This document shows positions 15,906 through 24,805 of a stretch of DNA of 64,000 nt, one piece after another. How positions within the stretch are numbered: position 1 is the first letter of the stretch; each line of letters starts with the position of its first letter. Source of the DNA: Lachnospiraceae bacterium P6A3 (GTDB taxonomy: Bacteria; Bacillota; Clostridia; Lachnospirales; Lachnospiraceae); contig JNKP01000006.1 in the NCBI GenBank assembly GCA_000702085.1, positions 62,001 to 126,000 of the forward strand, in the 5' to 3' direction. The notes beneath the pieces were generated by a model, which ran no database searches, was not told the origin of the DNA, and worked only from the letters and a program-made list of their open reading frames with translations. A program made the translations under genes and the position numbers.

Positions 15906-18203
15906 ATGGGAATATATTACGACGAAGAAAGCAGTCTTTTTTTTATAGAGACAAAGAGCACGACCATGTGCCTTGCCATAACCGATAAGGAAGGCTTTCT
16001 TAATAATGTATATTACGGAACGAAGATTCAAAGGGACAACCTCAGGTACCTGCTGCGTACCGGGGTAAGTCCCTTTGTTCCTTCCGTGAACGAAAGAGAC
16101 AGGGGAAGCTATCTTGACTGTGCAAGATTTGAATTTCCTTCGGCGGGTGCCGGCGATTACAGACCCTCCGCAGTAACGGTCACGGATGCTTCCGGACATG
16201 ATGCATCGCAGTTCTTATACGAATCCCACAGGATTTACAAGGGCAAAGAAAATCTTTATGCACAGCAGGTTGACGGGAAAAATGTAAGAATGCCCGCAAC
16301 ATTTGAGGGCGGGGGGAAAGCCGAAACTCTTGAGATTACTTTGTCGGAGGATGTACTGGGACTGAAAGCTCTGCTTTCATATTCCGTATTTGAAGACAGC
16401 GATGCGATTTTGAAAAATGTTAGACTGATAAATGAATCTGACAGTTCCGTCATAATAGAAAAGCTTCTCAGCAGCAATCTTGATCTGGATAAAGGTGTTT
16501 GGGATGAAGACGGCCCGGATGTGGTTACTTTATCCGGAACCTGGGCAAGGGAAAGACATATCGACAGAAGAAATCTTTCAAGAGGAAGTGTTGAAGTATA
16601 TTCTGCGAGGGGAGAAACCTCACACCAGTTCCAGCCCTTTATGGTTGTTTGTGACAAGGATGCAAATGACTCCTGCGGAAAGGTTTATGCTCAGACTCTT
16701 ATCTGGTCAGGCAATTTTATCTGCGGATCCTCCGTGGATCAGTTTGACAATATCAGATCTTATATCGGAATCAATCCCGAACATTTTAAATGGGATCTTA
16801 AACCCGGTGAATCTTTTCAGGCTCCCGAAGCGGTTCTTGTATATACCGCCCAAGGGTTTGACGACATGAGCCATATTTTCCATGATCTGTTCAGGGATCA
16901 TCTGATACGAAGTTCTTATCTTCACAAAGAAAGACCTGTCCTTATCAATAACTGGGAAGCCACGTATTTTGACTTTGATACGGATAAGCTGATAAGCATA
17001 GCGTCCGAAGCTAAGAAGTGCGGAATAGAAATGCTTGTTATGGATGACGGATGGTTCGGTAAGAGAAATGATGACAACTCGTCTCTGGGAGACTGGACCG
17101 TAAACGAAGAAAAACTTCCGGGCGGAATCAGAGCGCTTTCCGATAAGCTGGATGAAATGGGAATGAAGTTCGGTATCTGGTTTGAGCCTGAGATGGTTTC
17201 CCCGGATTCCGATCTGTACCGTGCACATCCCGATTGGGCCATAGCAGTCCCCGGCAGGAAGCCCTGTAAGATGAGAAATCAGTATGTGCTTGATATCACA
17301 AGGAGCGAAGTACGCGATTATGTATATAAATGTGTATCGGATATCCTGAAGAGTGCGAAGATTTCGTACGTGAAGTGGGACATGAACAGACAGCTTTCGG
17401 ACCTTGGAAGTACGCAGTTTGATGCGGAATCCATGGGAAGACTGTCATATTTATATACCATAGCGGTTTACGATCTTCAGGGAAGACTTCTTGAGGACTT
17501 CCCGGATCTTCTTCTTGAAAACTGTTCAGGCGGAGGAGCAAGGTATGATGCGGGAATGCTTTTCTATTCTCCTCAAATCTGGTGCTCGGATGATACGGAT
17601 GCGTATGAGAGACTGAAGATACAGGCCGGAACAGAGATGCTCTATCCCTTAAGCACCATGGGTGCACATGTATCCGCTTCGCCCAATCATATTACGGGAA
17701 GAGCTATGCCTTTCGATGTCAGGGGAGCCGTGGCTCTCTCGGGGACATTCGGATATGAACTTGACATTACACGGATTCCTTCGGAAGAAAGAGATGCCAT
17801 ATCCGAGCAGGTAGAGATCTGTCATAAATATGGTGAAACAGTACGCGAGGGTGATTATTACCGCATAGCATCGGAAGAAGCCGCACAGTATTATGACGCT
17901 TGGATGTCTGTTCATAAGGATAAGTCAAAAGCAGTCTTTACTTACATACAGTGCAGAGCATATCCCAACGGAAAGGGAAGATGCATCAGGCTCAAAGGTC
18001 TTGATCCGGATGCGGATTATAAGATCCTGCTTATAGGCAGCGACAGAGAAGGCTCTTTCTTTTGCAGCGAAGCCAAAAAGAAAGCGTGGGAAGCTCTTGC
18101 CCCGGGAATTCTCAGCGGAAGCACTCTGATGAACGCAGGTCTTATCGTTCCCCTGCTGCCCGGAGATTATGCCCAGATGATGTTTGAAATAGCGAGGATT
18201 TAG
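15906..18203 (+). CDS. Alpha-galactosidase, GH36
   Basis: The 765-residue protein has the full GH36 layout: an N-terminal beta-supersandwich domain, a TIM barrel with M-D-D-G-W-F-G and W-F-E-P-E-M-V, and a C-terminal beta domain. The nucleophile is Asp492 in Y-V-K-W-D-M-N-R and the acid/base lies in W-C-S-D-D-T-D near residue 562. It removes alpha-1,6-galactose from galactomannan oligosaccharides or raffinose-type sugars. There is no signal peptide, so it acts in the cytoplasm. It begins directly at the ManA stop codon (no gap), fitting a role in stripping side chains before GH130 phosphorolysis. Confidence 0.95.
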   Translation: MGIYYDEESSLFFIETKSTTMCLAITDKEGFLNNVYYGTKIQRDNLRYLLRTGVSPFVPSVNERDRGSYLDCARFEFPSAGAGDYRPSAVTVTDASGHDASQFLYESHRIYKGKENLYAQQVDGKNVRMPATFEGGGKAETLEITLSEDVLGLKALLSYSVFEDSDAILKNVRLINESDSSVIIEKLLSSNLDLDKGVWDEDGPDVVTLSGTWARERHIDRRNLSRGSVEVYSARGETSHQFQPFMVVCDKDANDSCGKVYAQTLIWSGNFICGSSVDQFDNIRSYIGINPEHFKWDLKPGESFQAPEAVLVYTAQGFDDMSHIFHDLFRDHLIRSSYLHKERPVLINNWEATYFDFDTDKLISIASEAKKCGIEMLVMDDGWFGKRNDDNSSLGDWTVNEEKLPGGIRALSDKLDEMGMKFGIWFEPEMVSPDSDLYRAHPDWAIAVPGRKPCKMRNQYVLDITRSEVRDYVYKCVSDILKSAKISYVKWDMNRQLSDLGSTQFDAESMGRLSYLYTIAVYDLQGRLLEDFPDLLLENCSGGGARYDAGMLFYSPQIWCSDDTDAYERLKIQAGTEMLYPLSTMGAHVSASPNHITGRAMPFDVRGAVALSGTFGYELDITRIPSEERDAISEQVEICHKYGETVREGDYYRIASEEAAQYYDAWMSVHKDKSKAVFTYIQCRAYPNGKGRCIRLKGLDPDADYKILLIGSDREGSFFCSEAKKKAWEALAPGILSGSTLMNAGLIVPLLPGDYAQMMFEIARI

Positions 18204-18222
18204 AGGGCTGTCCTAAAAATAC

Positions 18223-18251
18223 TTGCGTTATAAAGGATTATTGCTTAAAAT
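18223..18251 (+). promoter_or_regulatory. Putative promoter for the alanine/sodium symporter
   Basis: TTGCGT and TAAAAT are 17 bases apart. It lies before the terminator-like hairpin at 18268-18302, so the symporter leader may contain an attenuator. Confidence 0.5.
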
Positions 18252-18267
18252 GATTTTGTTGACAAAG

Positions 18268-18302
18268 GCGCCAATTCCATAGATTGGCGTCTGTTTTTTT
18301 TT
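18268..18302 (+). terminator. Intrinsic terminator between the mannan operon and the symporter gene
   Basis: A stem of about 8 bp (GCGCCAAT with ATTGGCGT, 7-base loop) is followed by CTG and nine T. It ends one base before the symporter's ribosome binding site. It closes the mannan operon, and may also act as an attenuator for the promoter at 18223-18251. Confidence 0.75.
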
Positions 18303-18318
18303 GAGAGGAGAACAAAAA

Positions 18319-19806
18319 GTGCAGCTGATAGAAAATGTAAATTCGGCCGTAAACGATTTTGTGTGGGGACTCCCGATGCTGGTTCTGCTGGTAGGAACCG
18401 GTATACTCATGACCGCGCTCACCGGATTTTTCCAGGTAAGCCATGTAGGTCACTGGTTTAAAAACACACTCGGCGGAATCTTTAAGAACAAACATGTTAC
18501 CGCACATACCGCAGATCACGATCGCCAGATCAGCCAGTTCCAGAGCCTTTGTACGGCTCTTGCGGCAACCATAGGAACCGGTAATATCGCCGGCGTTGCT
18601 GCAGCACTTGCGACCGGCGGACCCGGAGCAATCTTCTGGATGTGGATCGTTGCATTCTTCGGAATGATGACCAACTATTCGGAGAACGTTCTCGGTATCT
18701 ACTATAGAAGAAAGAATTCCGAGGGAGAGTGGTGCGGAGGCGCCATGTATTACCTCAAGGACGGTCTCGGCTCCAAGAAAGGATGCAAACAGATCGGTGC
18801 TGTACTTGCCGTTTTGTTCAGTATCTTCTGCGTTATCGCATCATTCGGAATCGGTAACATGAGCCAGATCAACTCCATCGCGGTTAACCTCAATTCCGTA
18901 TTCAATATCCCCTATGTTGCGACCGGCGCAAGCCTGATGATCCTTGCCGGACTCGTTATCGTAGGCGGACTCAAGAGAATCGCCAGCGTTACCGAGAAAC
19001 TTGTTCCTTTCATGGCAGTCCTTTATGTTATCGGCTGTATTGTAATAGTAATATCTCACATCACCATGGTAGGTCCCGCATTTGTTGCCATCATAAAGGG
19101 CGCATTTGCAATGAAGGCCGTAGGCGGCGGAATCGTGGGAAGCGGAGTAAAGACAGCCGTTACATGGGGGATGAAGAGAGGCGTTTTCTCCAACGAAGCG
19201 GGTCTCGGTTCATCGGTTATGGTTCACTCCGCGTCCAATGTTAAAGAGCCCGTGAGACAGGGTATGTGGGGAATATTCGAAGTATTCGCAGACACTATCG
19301 TTGTTTGTACTCTCACTGCTCTTGCGGTTCTTTCGTCCGGAGTCATGAATCTTCAGACGGGTGAGATGATATCCACCGCTGAAAAAACCGCTCTTGTTGC
19401 CGAGGCATTCTCCGGAACCCTGGGAGCTGCAGGCGGATGGTTCATAGCGGTAGCGATTACCCTTTTCGCTTTCTCCACTGTATTGGGATGGAGCGTATAC
19501 GGCGGTAAGGCGTTTGAGTATCTCTTCGGAACCAAGGCAACGATCGTTTATAAGATCATTTTCGTAGCCTTCGTTGTGATCGGAGCTACAATGGATCTTT
19601 CTCTTGCATGGGATCTTTCCGATACATTTAACGGTCTCATGGCAATGCCCAACCTTATCGGTGTTCTGGCACTCAGCGGAACCGTAATGAAGATCACCGA
19701 AAATTATGTAGACAGAGTGATCAAAGGCAAGGATCTCAAGCCTATGTATTCCGCACTTCCCGAGGTTCAGAAAGAACAGGAAGAACGTACCGATGATGTG
19801 CAGTGA
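18319..19806 (+). CDS. Sodium:alanine symporter family (AGCS) amino-acid carrier
   Basis: The 495-residue integral membrane protein has about eleven helices and the AGCS signatures: A-A-T-I-G-T-G-N-I-A-G-V-A, G-P-G-A-I-F-W-M-W, and N-E-A-G-L-G-S-S. It imports alanine or glycine with sodium. I chose the GTG at 18319 because GAGAGGAG is eight bases upstream; the upstream in-frame TTG at 18301 overlaps the T-run of the terminator. It has no partner in the window. Confidence 0.93.
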   Translation: MQLIENVNSAVNDFVWGLPMLVLLVGTGILMTALTGFFQVSHVGHWFKNTLGGIFKNKHVTAHTADHDRQISQFQSLCTALAATIGTGNIAGVAAALATGGPGAIFWMWIVAFFGMMTNYSENVLGIYYRRKNSEGEWCGGAMYYLKDGLGSKKGCKQIGAVLAVLFSIFCVIASFGIGNMSQINSIAVNLNSVFNIPYVATGASLMILAGLVIVGGLKRIASVTEKLVPFMAVLYVIGCIVIVISHITMVGPAFVAIIKGAFAMKAVGGGIVGSGVKTAVTWGMKRGVFSNEAGLGSSVMVHSASNVKEPVRQGMWGIFEVFADTIVVCTLTALAVLSSGVMNLQTGEMISTAEKTALVAEAFSGTLGAAGGWFIAVAITLFAFSTVLGWSVYGGKAFEYLFGTKATIVYKIIFVAFVVIGATMDLSLAWDLSDTFNGLMAMPNLIGVLALSGTVMKITENYVDRVIKGKDLKPMYSALPEVQKEQEERTDDVQ

Positions 19807-19842
19807 TTTGCTGGTTTTTTTCAAAGAAATAAGCTAATATAT

Positions 19843-19886
19843 AAGGTGCGAAATCGGAAACGATGACGCACCTTTGTTCTTGTTTT
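19843..19886 (+). terminator. Terminator-like hairpin with GAAA tetraloop after the symporter
   Basis: AAGGTGCG (19843-19850) pairs with CGCACCTT (19867-19874). Inside, AA/GA mismatches separate a second stem ATCG/CGAT closed by a GAAA tetraloop. TGTTCTTGTTTT follows. It is most simply the symporter terminator, with an unusually ordered structure. Confidence 0.65.
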
Positions 19887-19925
19887 AATGTTATATGGAT
19901 TTATAAGTGAAAGAGTGGACCGGTT

Positions 19926-21824
19926 ATGAGTAATTACAATATTTCATATGAAGTGGCCTCAGTTTTTTTCATGGTCATATCCATAGCCTGTCTGGTGATG
20001 ATGCGAAGAACAAGAACGGAAAGATACAGGAGATTTTTGATCCTGATGATCTCCGTATTGTGCGGACTTATTTTCGACATTCTCGGTGCGGTATCGATAG
20101 CGGCACCGGAGTTTTTCACTTCTGCAGTAACTCTTTTGATCAATTCGGTCTATTTCTTCTTTGCAGCTTTCGCAGGATATACATACCTCAGATATGCCGA
20201 AGCTTTTGTGGGCGAATGCAGTCGTTTTGACAGAGTAATGATCAAGGTCAACGCGGCACTTATGCTGGTTTATACCATCGTGCTTGTCGTAAATCTTCAG
20301 ACCGGCTGGATCTTCTATCTGGATGAAGGCAATATCTACAGATTCGGCCCCGTGCATGTTCTGTGCTATGTTCCCACTTTCTATTTCATTATTTATGCTC
20401 TCGTATATGCTCTGATGCATTATAAGAGTCTCAACCTTCGTGAGATGATTTCACTTTCGGGCTTCATCTTCATTACCGTGGGAACCATATTCCAGGCTTT
20501 CATTGCTCCCGGAACACTCCTTGTTTTCTTTTTCGGGACACTGGGAGTTATCATTATTCTGCTCTTTGTGGAGACTCCGGATTATGCACATCTCCAGGAG
20601 ACACTCGTTGAGCTGGATGCATGTAAGATCGAAGCCGAGAAGGCAAAACGCGTAAAGAGCGAATTTCTTACATCCGTATCGAGGGATATCAAAACTCCCA
20701 TGAGCACGGTGCTGGGAATGGACGAGCTGATCTTAAGGGAGAGCAAGGACGAGTACATCACCGGTTATGCAAGGGACATTGAAAGCGCCGGACTTACCCT
20801 TATGGAAACAATCAATAAGATCCTTGATTATGCCGATATCGAGACCGGTAAGCTGGATATAGTAAATGCTCCTTATAAGGTCTCTTCTCTGGTGAAGGAT
20901 GTATATAAGACCTGCCTGTTCAGAGCGGATGAAAAAGGACTTAAGCTTAACTGCGATGTGGGAAATCTTGTTCCTGAGATACTGGTCGGTGATGTGGTTA
21001 GAATCAGACAGATCATCCTCAACCTGATCGGAAATGCGATCAAATATACTTCCAAGGGACATGTAAGCCTGTATGTGGGATCCACAGCACTTGACGGAAA
21101 GAACATATCACTGGAGATAAAAGTAACCGATACCGGAAGAGGAATCAAAGAAGACGAGCTGGGCAAAGTATTCGGAACCTTTGACCGCCTGGGAGATACC
21201 CGCACGAGAGCCGGTGACGGTGTAGGACTGGGACTTGCCATTGTATCCAAACTTACCGACATGATGAACGGAGAAGTGAGCGTCGAGAGCAAGTACGGAG
21301 AAGGATCCGTGTTTACGGTCAAGATACCTCAGAGGATTGCCGAGCAGTCGGATCTGATCGATGAGGTTGTGGACAATCCGGTTTACGGAGAAAAGGCACA
21401 TGAGGGTCCTCTTTTCAAAGCGCCCGAAGCCAAGGTTCTCATAGTTGACGATAATGATATCAACCGCGTTCTGGAAGCAATGCTTCTGAAGGAAACGAGC
21501 GTTATAACAAATCAGGTATCCGGCGGAAAGCAGATGCTTGAAGAACTTACCAAAACCAGCTACGACGTGGTTCTTCTGGATCACATCATGCCCGATATGG
21601 ACGGAGTCGAGGCGCTGAGGCGCGCAAGACAGATAGAGAGAGTAAAGAACGCAAGCACATCCTTCATTGCCATTACGGCCAATGCTCTTTCGGGAGCGAG
21701 AGAGGAATACCTCAGACAGGGCTTCGATGATTTCGTTTCGAAACCGGTTAACGGAAGACGCCTTGAGGAGGCTGTCATGAACCTCCTTGACGACAATCTT
21801 ATAACCGAGAGAAACGATATGTGA
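19926..21824 (+). CDS. Degenerate hybrid histidine kinase lacking the phospho-acceptor histidine
   Basis: The 632-residue protein has seven or so N-terminal membrane helices (to about residue 215), a HisKA-like segment, an intact HATPase domain (N-L-I-G-N-A-I-K-Y, D-T-G-R-G-I, G-V-G-L-G-L-A) and a receiver domain with V-D-D and Asp552 (L-L-D-H-I-M-P). The expected S-H-E-I-R-T-P H-box reads S-R-D-I-K-T-P, so the phospho-acceptor is Arg253. No HPt domain is present. It cannot autophosphorylate in the usual way; it may bind ATP and act as a scaffold, a heterodimer partner or a phosphatase. The EAL-protein gene follows 104 bases downstream. Confidence 0.88.
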   Translation: MSNYNISYEVASVFFMVISIACLVMMRRTRTERYRRFLILMISVLCGLIFDILGAVSIAAPEFFTSAVTLLINSVYFFFAAFAGYTYLRYAEAFVGECSRFDRVMIKVNAALMLVYTIVLVVNLQTGWIFYLDEGNIYRFGPVHVLCYVPTFYFIIYALVYALMHYKSLNLREMISLSGFIFITVGTIFQAFIAPGTLLVFFFGTLGVIIILLFVETPDYAHLQETLVELDACKIEAEKAKRVKSEFLTSVSRDIKTPMSTVLGMDELILRESKDEYITGYARDIESAGLTLMETINKILDYADIETGKLDIVNAPYKVSSLVKDVYKTCLFRADEKGLKLNCDVGNLVPEILVGDVVRIRQIILNLIGNAIKYTSKGHVSLYVGSTALDGKNISLEIKVTDTGRGIKEDELGKVFGTFDRLGDTRTRAGDGVGLGLAIVSKLTDMMNGEVSVESKYGEGSVFTVKIPQRIAEQSDLIDEVVDNPVYGEKAHEGPLFKAPEAKVLIVDDNDINRVLEAMLLKETSVITNQVSGGKQMLEELTKTSYDVVLLDHIMPDMDGVEALRRARQIERVKNASTSFIAITANALSGAREEYLRQGFDDFVSKPVNGRRLEEAVMNLLDDNLITERNDM

Positions 21825-21928
21825 TTTTGCCGAAAAAACACCCTAAAAACCGTACTTTTTACAATAGATAAAATCCCCCCGGTTATGTGATAATAGTCGG
21901 GGGGAATTCTTTATATTTAGGGGATAAA

Positions 21929-23890
21929 ATGTATAGAGTTTACTACCTTGACGTGGCAGCAATATTTGTACTGTTCGCGCTTTTGACATCACTTTATTTC
22001 AGAAGGATGAACAGGGGCCGTGATAACCAGGCATTTGTTAAGTACGTTGTCATTCTCCTCGTTCTCTCTATTACCGATGTTTTAAGATCGGCTCCTTTGC
22101 ATTTTCTTCAGCCCCTTTCCGGGTCGATTCTTTTCAGGGAAATCGTTTGCAGTATCTATAATTTCCTGAACGTTATCAGCTATGCAATGTATATTCATAT
22201 GGTCGGAAGAATGACCGGGACTTTCCGCAGGATAGTCAGGACTCCTTTCTATGCGGTTTGTTACGGACTTCCTGTCGTAGCAGAGCTTGTTCTGCTCGCT
22301 ATTAATTTCTCCAAGCATATATTGTTCAGTTACACCAGTTCGGGTATTGATGTTCAATACAACAGAGGACCTTATCTCTGGATCGTAATCGGTATCGGAT
22401 ATTATTATGTGATCTTTGCATTCATCCTTATTACACACTGCTTCCTGCATAAGAGCCTTGATAAGGTTAAGTATGCGGCGATGATGGTGGTTTTCCCCAT
22501 CAACATCATTGCATTTAACGTTCAGATGCTCCACCCGGAGATTCTTGCGCAGATGTTCGGTTTTGCAATCACAGCTCTTGTTCTGAGTTTCTTTGTTATA
22601 AGTCCCGAAGAAAATGTGGACATGGAAACCGGTGCAAGATCCTATACGGCTTTCAGAAGGGCTGCAAGGAATCTTTATGAAGCCAAGGATGATGCTTATG
22701 TTATGTTCGGAAAGCTTCAGAATATCGCATCCATCAGGGCTACACTCGGATATGAGATGTATATCGATCTTTTGAAGGCCATATCCGATAACTTCTATGA
22801 CATGTTAAAGAACTACCGTACAGAAGATGTAAATCTGTATTATCTCAAAAACGGTTTGTTCGCATATGTTGTCCGCGGAAAGTATCATCTGGATGAGATC
22901 GAAAAAACCGCGGAGGAGATGATCCCCAAACTGAGAGATCTGTTCGAGGTAGACGGAATAAGACTTAAGCTTGATTTTGCGATATGCGGAGTTGTTATTC
23001 CCAATGAGATCAGCAATGACAGACAGCTGGTTAAATTATCCGAAACATTTGACAGTGCGGTTCCGCTGAATAAATATGTCAGATATTCCGAGATGGCTCC
23101 CGAGAAGGATTTCGTAGTTAAGAACAATCTCGACAGGATTATTACCGATGCCATCAAGAATAACCGGTTCGAGATGTATTACCAGCCCATTTATTCCACC
23201 AAGGATGAGAAATTCGTATCCGCGGAAGCTCTTATCAGACTTAAGGACGACCAGCTCGGTTTTATCTCGCCCGCACTTTTTATCCCCGCGGCGGAGAAGA
23301 GCGGAAGTATTCTTCAGATAGGAGAATTTGTAATAAAGGATGTCTGCAGATTTATATCTGAGGGCGATCTTGCAAATACCGGTATCAAATTTGTTGAGGT
23401 TAATCTGTCCGTTGTACAGTGCATGCAGGCCAATATGGCGGATAAGATAAAAGATATCCTATCCGAGTATAATATAGATCCCGACAGGATCAACTTTGAG
23501 ATAACCGAGACCGCTTCCGATTATCTCGGAGATGCGGTTTTAAGGACCATGAGGGATATTACAACAAACGGAAACGGATTCTCACTTGATGATTACGGAT
23601 CGGGTTATTCGAACCTCAGCCGAGTCATGAGCTTCCCTTACAGAATCATTAAGCTCGATAAGTCTCTTGTTGACGGTCTTGTAGATACAAGAAGCTATGA
23701 TATAATGAGACAGACCATCAGCCTGCTTAAGAGTCTCGGTGCCGAGATAGTTGTCGAAGGCGTTGAGGATGAGGAAAAAGCAATGTGGTTCTCTGAGATG
23801 GGTTGTGAATACATTCAGGGATTCTACTACGCAAAGCCCATGCCCGAACATGAATTTATGGCATTTTGCAAAAGCTCTGCGGTAGGATAA
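21929..23890 (+). CDS. EAL-domain c-di-GMP phosphodiesterase with degenerate GGDEF domain
   Basis: The 653-residue protein has about seven membrane helices in residues 1-215, a GGDEF-like region (about 230-385) whose signature is replaced by L-K-N-G-L-F, and a complete EAL domain. The EAL motif is Glu433-Ala-Leu, followed by N-F-E-I-T-E, D-D-Y-G-S-G-Y, K-L-D-K and the E-G-V-E-D motif. It should hydrolyse c-di-GMP to pGpG, while the GGDEF part is at most a regulatory GTP-binding domain. The ATG at 21929 has AGGGG six bases upstream; a start at 21887 would lie in the promoter region. Confidence 0.9.
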   Translation: MYRVYYLDVAAIFVLFALLTSLYFRRMNRGRDNQAFVKYVVILLVLSITDVLRSAPLHFLQPLSGSILFREIVCSIYNFLNVISYAMYIHMVGRMTGTFRRIVRTPFYAVCYGLPVVAELVLLAINFSKHILFSYTSSGIDVQYNRGPYLWIVIGIGYYYVIFAFILITHCFLHKSLDKVKYAAMMVVFPINIIAFNVQMLHPEILAQMFGFAITALVLSFFVISPEENVDMETGARSYTAFRRAARNLYEAKDDAYVMFGKLQNIASIRATLGYEMYIDLLKAISDNFYDMLKNYRTEDVNLYYLKNGLFAYVVRGKYHLDEIEKTAEEMIPKLRDLFEVDGIRLKLDFAICGVVIPNEISNDRQLVKLSETFDSAVPLNKYVRYSEMAPEKDFVVKNNLDRIITDAIKNNRFEMYYQPIYSTKDEKFVSAEALIRLKDDQLGFISPALFIPAAEKSGSILQIGEFVIKDVCRFISEGDLANTGIKFVEVNLSVVQCMQANMADKIKDILSEYNIDPDRINFEITETASDYLGDAVLRTMRDITTNGNGFSLDDYGSGYSNLSRVMSFPYRIIKLDKSLVDGLVDTRSYDIMRQTISLLKSLGAEIVVEGVEDEEKAMWFSEMGCEYIQGFYYAKPMPEHEFMAFCKSSAVG

Positions 23891-23921
23891 GGCCAATTAT
23901 TTACCGGAGGATTTATGTATT

Positions 23922-24296
23922 ATGGTATTTTATTATCGCAGTTATCCGTATTCGGCTAAGGCTACACTCATCTCGATTGTGGCAAACATCGGCGGGTATC
24001 TGGCAGGAATCGGAGCAGTCGTTTCGGTTGCAATGATTGAAAACAAGGTTGTCGGTGTTATTCTGGCGGTTGTGCTTGCTGCACTTGCATTATTCCTTTT
24101 CATATATGTAGGCAGGAAAATGACCGACAAGCTCTCGGAAAAGTGGTCGGAAGAAAACATCAAAACCAAGGCTAATGTAGCTTTTCAGTATGTATTAAAA
24201 CATCCCGAAGAGTATGAAAGGATTGCTGCAATTAATCCCGCGTTCGCCGAGAAATATGAAATGAACGAAAAGGGAAGACCCGCTAAGAGAAAATAA
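23922..24296 (+). CDS. Small membrane protein, function unknown
   Basis: The 124-residue protein has two membrane helices (about 16-38 and 42-65) followed by a basic cytoplasmic tail with Q-Y-V-L-K-H-P-E-E-Y-E. I do not recognise a family. It follows the EAL gene after 31 bases, with GGAGG 11 bases before the ATG; another ATG at 23915 is closer but opens only a 14-codon frame. A strong terminator follows. Confidence 0.65.
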   Translation: MVFYYRSYPYSAKATLISIVANIGGYLAGIGAVVSVAMIENKVVGVILAVVLAALALFLFIYVGRKMTDKLSEKWSEENIKTKANVAFQYVLKHPEEYERIAAINPAFAEKYEMNEKGRPAKRK

Positions 24297-24312
24297 TTTA
24301 ATGAATGAAAAT

Positions 24313-24340
24313 CGGCAGGAGATAATCCTGCCGTATTTTT
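24313..24340 (+). terminator. Strong intrinsic terminator
   Basis: An 8-bp perfect stem (CGGCAGGA with TCCTGCCG, loop GATAA) is followed by TA and five T. It ends the EAL unit. Confidence 0.9.
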
Positions 24341-24367
24341 GTGCAAAAATTTTTTCCCTGAACTGTG

Positions 24368-24419
24368 TTGACATTTTTGGTTTATCAGGATAAACTGACT
24401 TTAGTTTATAGGAATAAAC
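24368..24419 (+). promoter_or_regulatory. BlaI-type promoter with two operator copies
   Basis: TTGACA (24368-24373) and TAAACT (24391-24396) are 17 bases apart. The perfect palindrome GTTTATC-AG-GATAAAC (24380-24395) overlaps the spacer and -10 box. A second, imperfect copy GTTTATAGGAATAAAC (24404-24419) starts 24 bases downstream, between the -10 box and the ribosome binding site. Two operators about two helical turns apart fit a dimeric BlaI/MecI repressor controlling its own operon. Confidence 0.85.
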
Positions 24420-24433
24420 CACGGAGGCATATT

Positions 24434-24805
24434 ATGAAAGATATAGAACTCGGAGCAGTACAGGAGAGATTTGCCGACATAGTATGGGCGAACGAACCTC
24501 TCGGTTCCGGAGAACTTGTAAAGCTTTGTGAAAAAGAACTGGGCTGGAAGAAACCCACTACATATACGGTACTCAGAAAACTTTGCGAAAAAGGACTTCT
24601 CAGAAATGAGGACGGGGTGGTCACCACTCTTATGAGCCGCGATGATTTTTATTCGGCGAAGAGCGAGCAGATAGTTGAGGATTCATATGAAGGATCTCTT
24701 CCCGCATTCATAGCAGCTTTCACATCACGCAAGAAACTTTCCAAATCGGAGGTTGATGAGATACAGAAGATGATCGACGGATTCAGGAAGGATACGAAAA
24801 GATGA
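24434..24805 (+). CDS. BlaI/MecI-family transcriptional repressor
   Basis: The 123-residue protein shows the BlaI winged helix: L-G-A-V-Q-E-R-F-A-D-I-V-W, P-T-T-Y-T-V-L-R-K-L-C-E-K-G-L, and the C-terminal dimerisation helix with the pattern F-I-A-A-F-T... L-S-K-S-E-V-D-E-I. ATG 24434 has a GGAGG site and lies after both operators; an upstream in-frame start would be inside the promoter. The stop overlaps the start of the M56 sensor (ATGA). By analogy with BlaI-BlaR1, the sensor would trigger inactivation of this repressor. Confidence 0.93.
   Translation: MKDIELGAVQERFADIVWANEPLGSGELVKLCEKELGWKKPTTYTVLRKLCEKGLLRNEDGVVTTLMSRDDFYSAKSEQIVEDSYEGSLPAFIAAFTSRKKLSKSEVDEIQKMIDGFRKDTKR

Noticed and set aside
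15000-16199. A 399-codon open frame on the minus strand over manA and the GH36 gene
   Set aside because: It lies wholly antisense to two strongly supported enzymes and has cysteine/arginine-rich composition with no recognisable domain.
21874-21905. Stem of six C and six G upstream of the EAL gene considered as a terminator
   Set aside because: The loop is 18 bases, no T-run follows, and an extended -10-like TGTGATAAT lies in the loop, so it is more likely part of the promoter region.
24380-24419. Short repeats considered as the start of a CRISPR or other repeat array
   Set aside because: There are only two copies, both palindromic and overlapping a promoter in front of a repressor gene, which fits operators.
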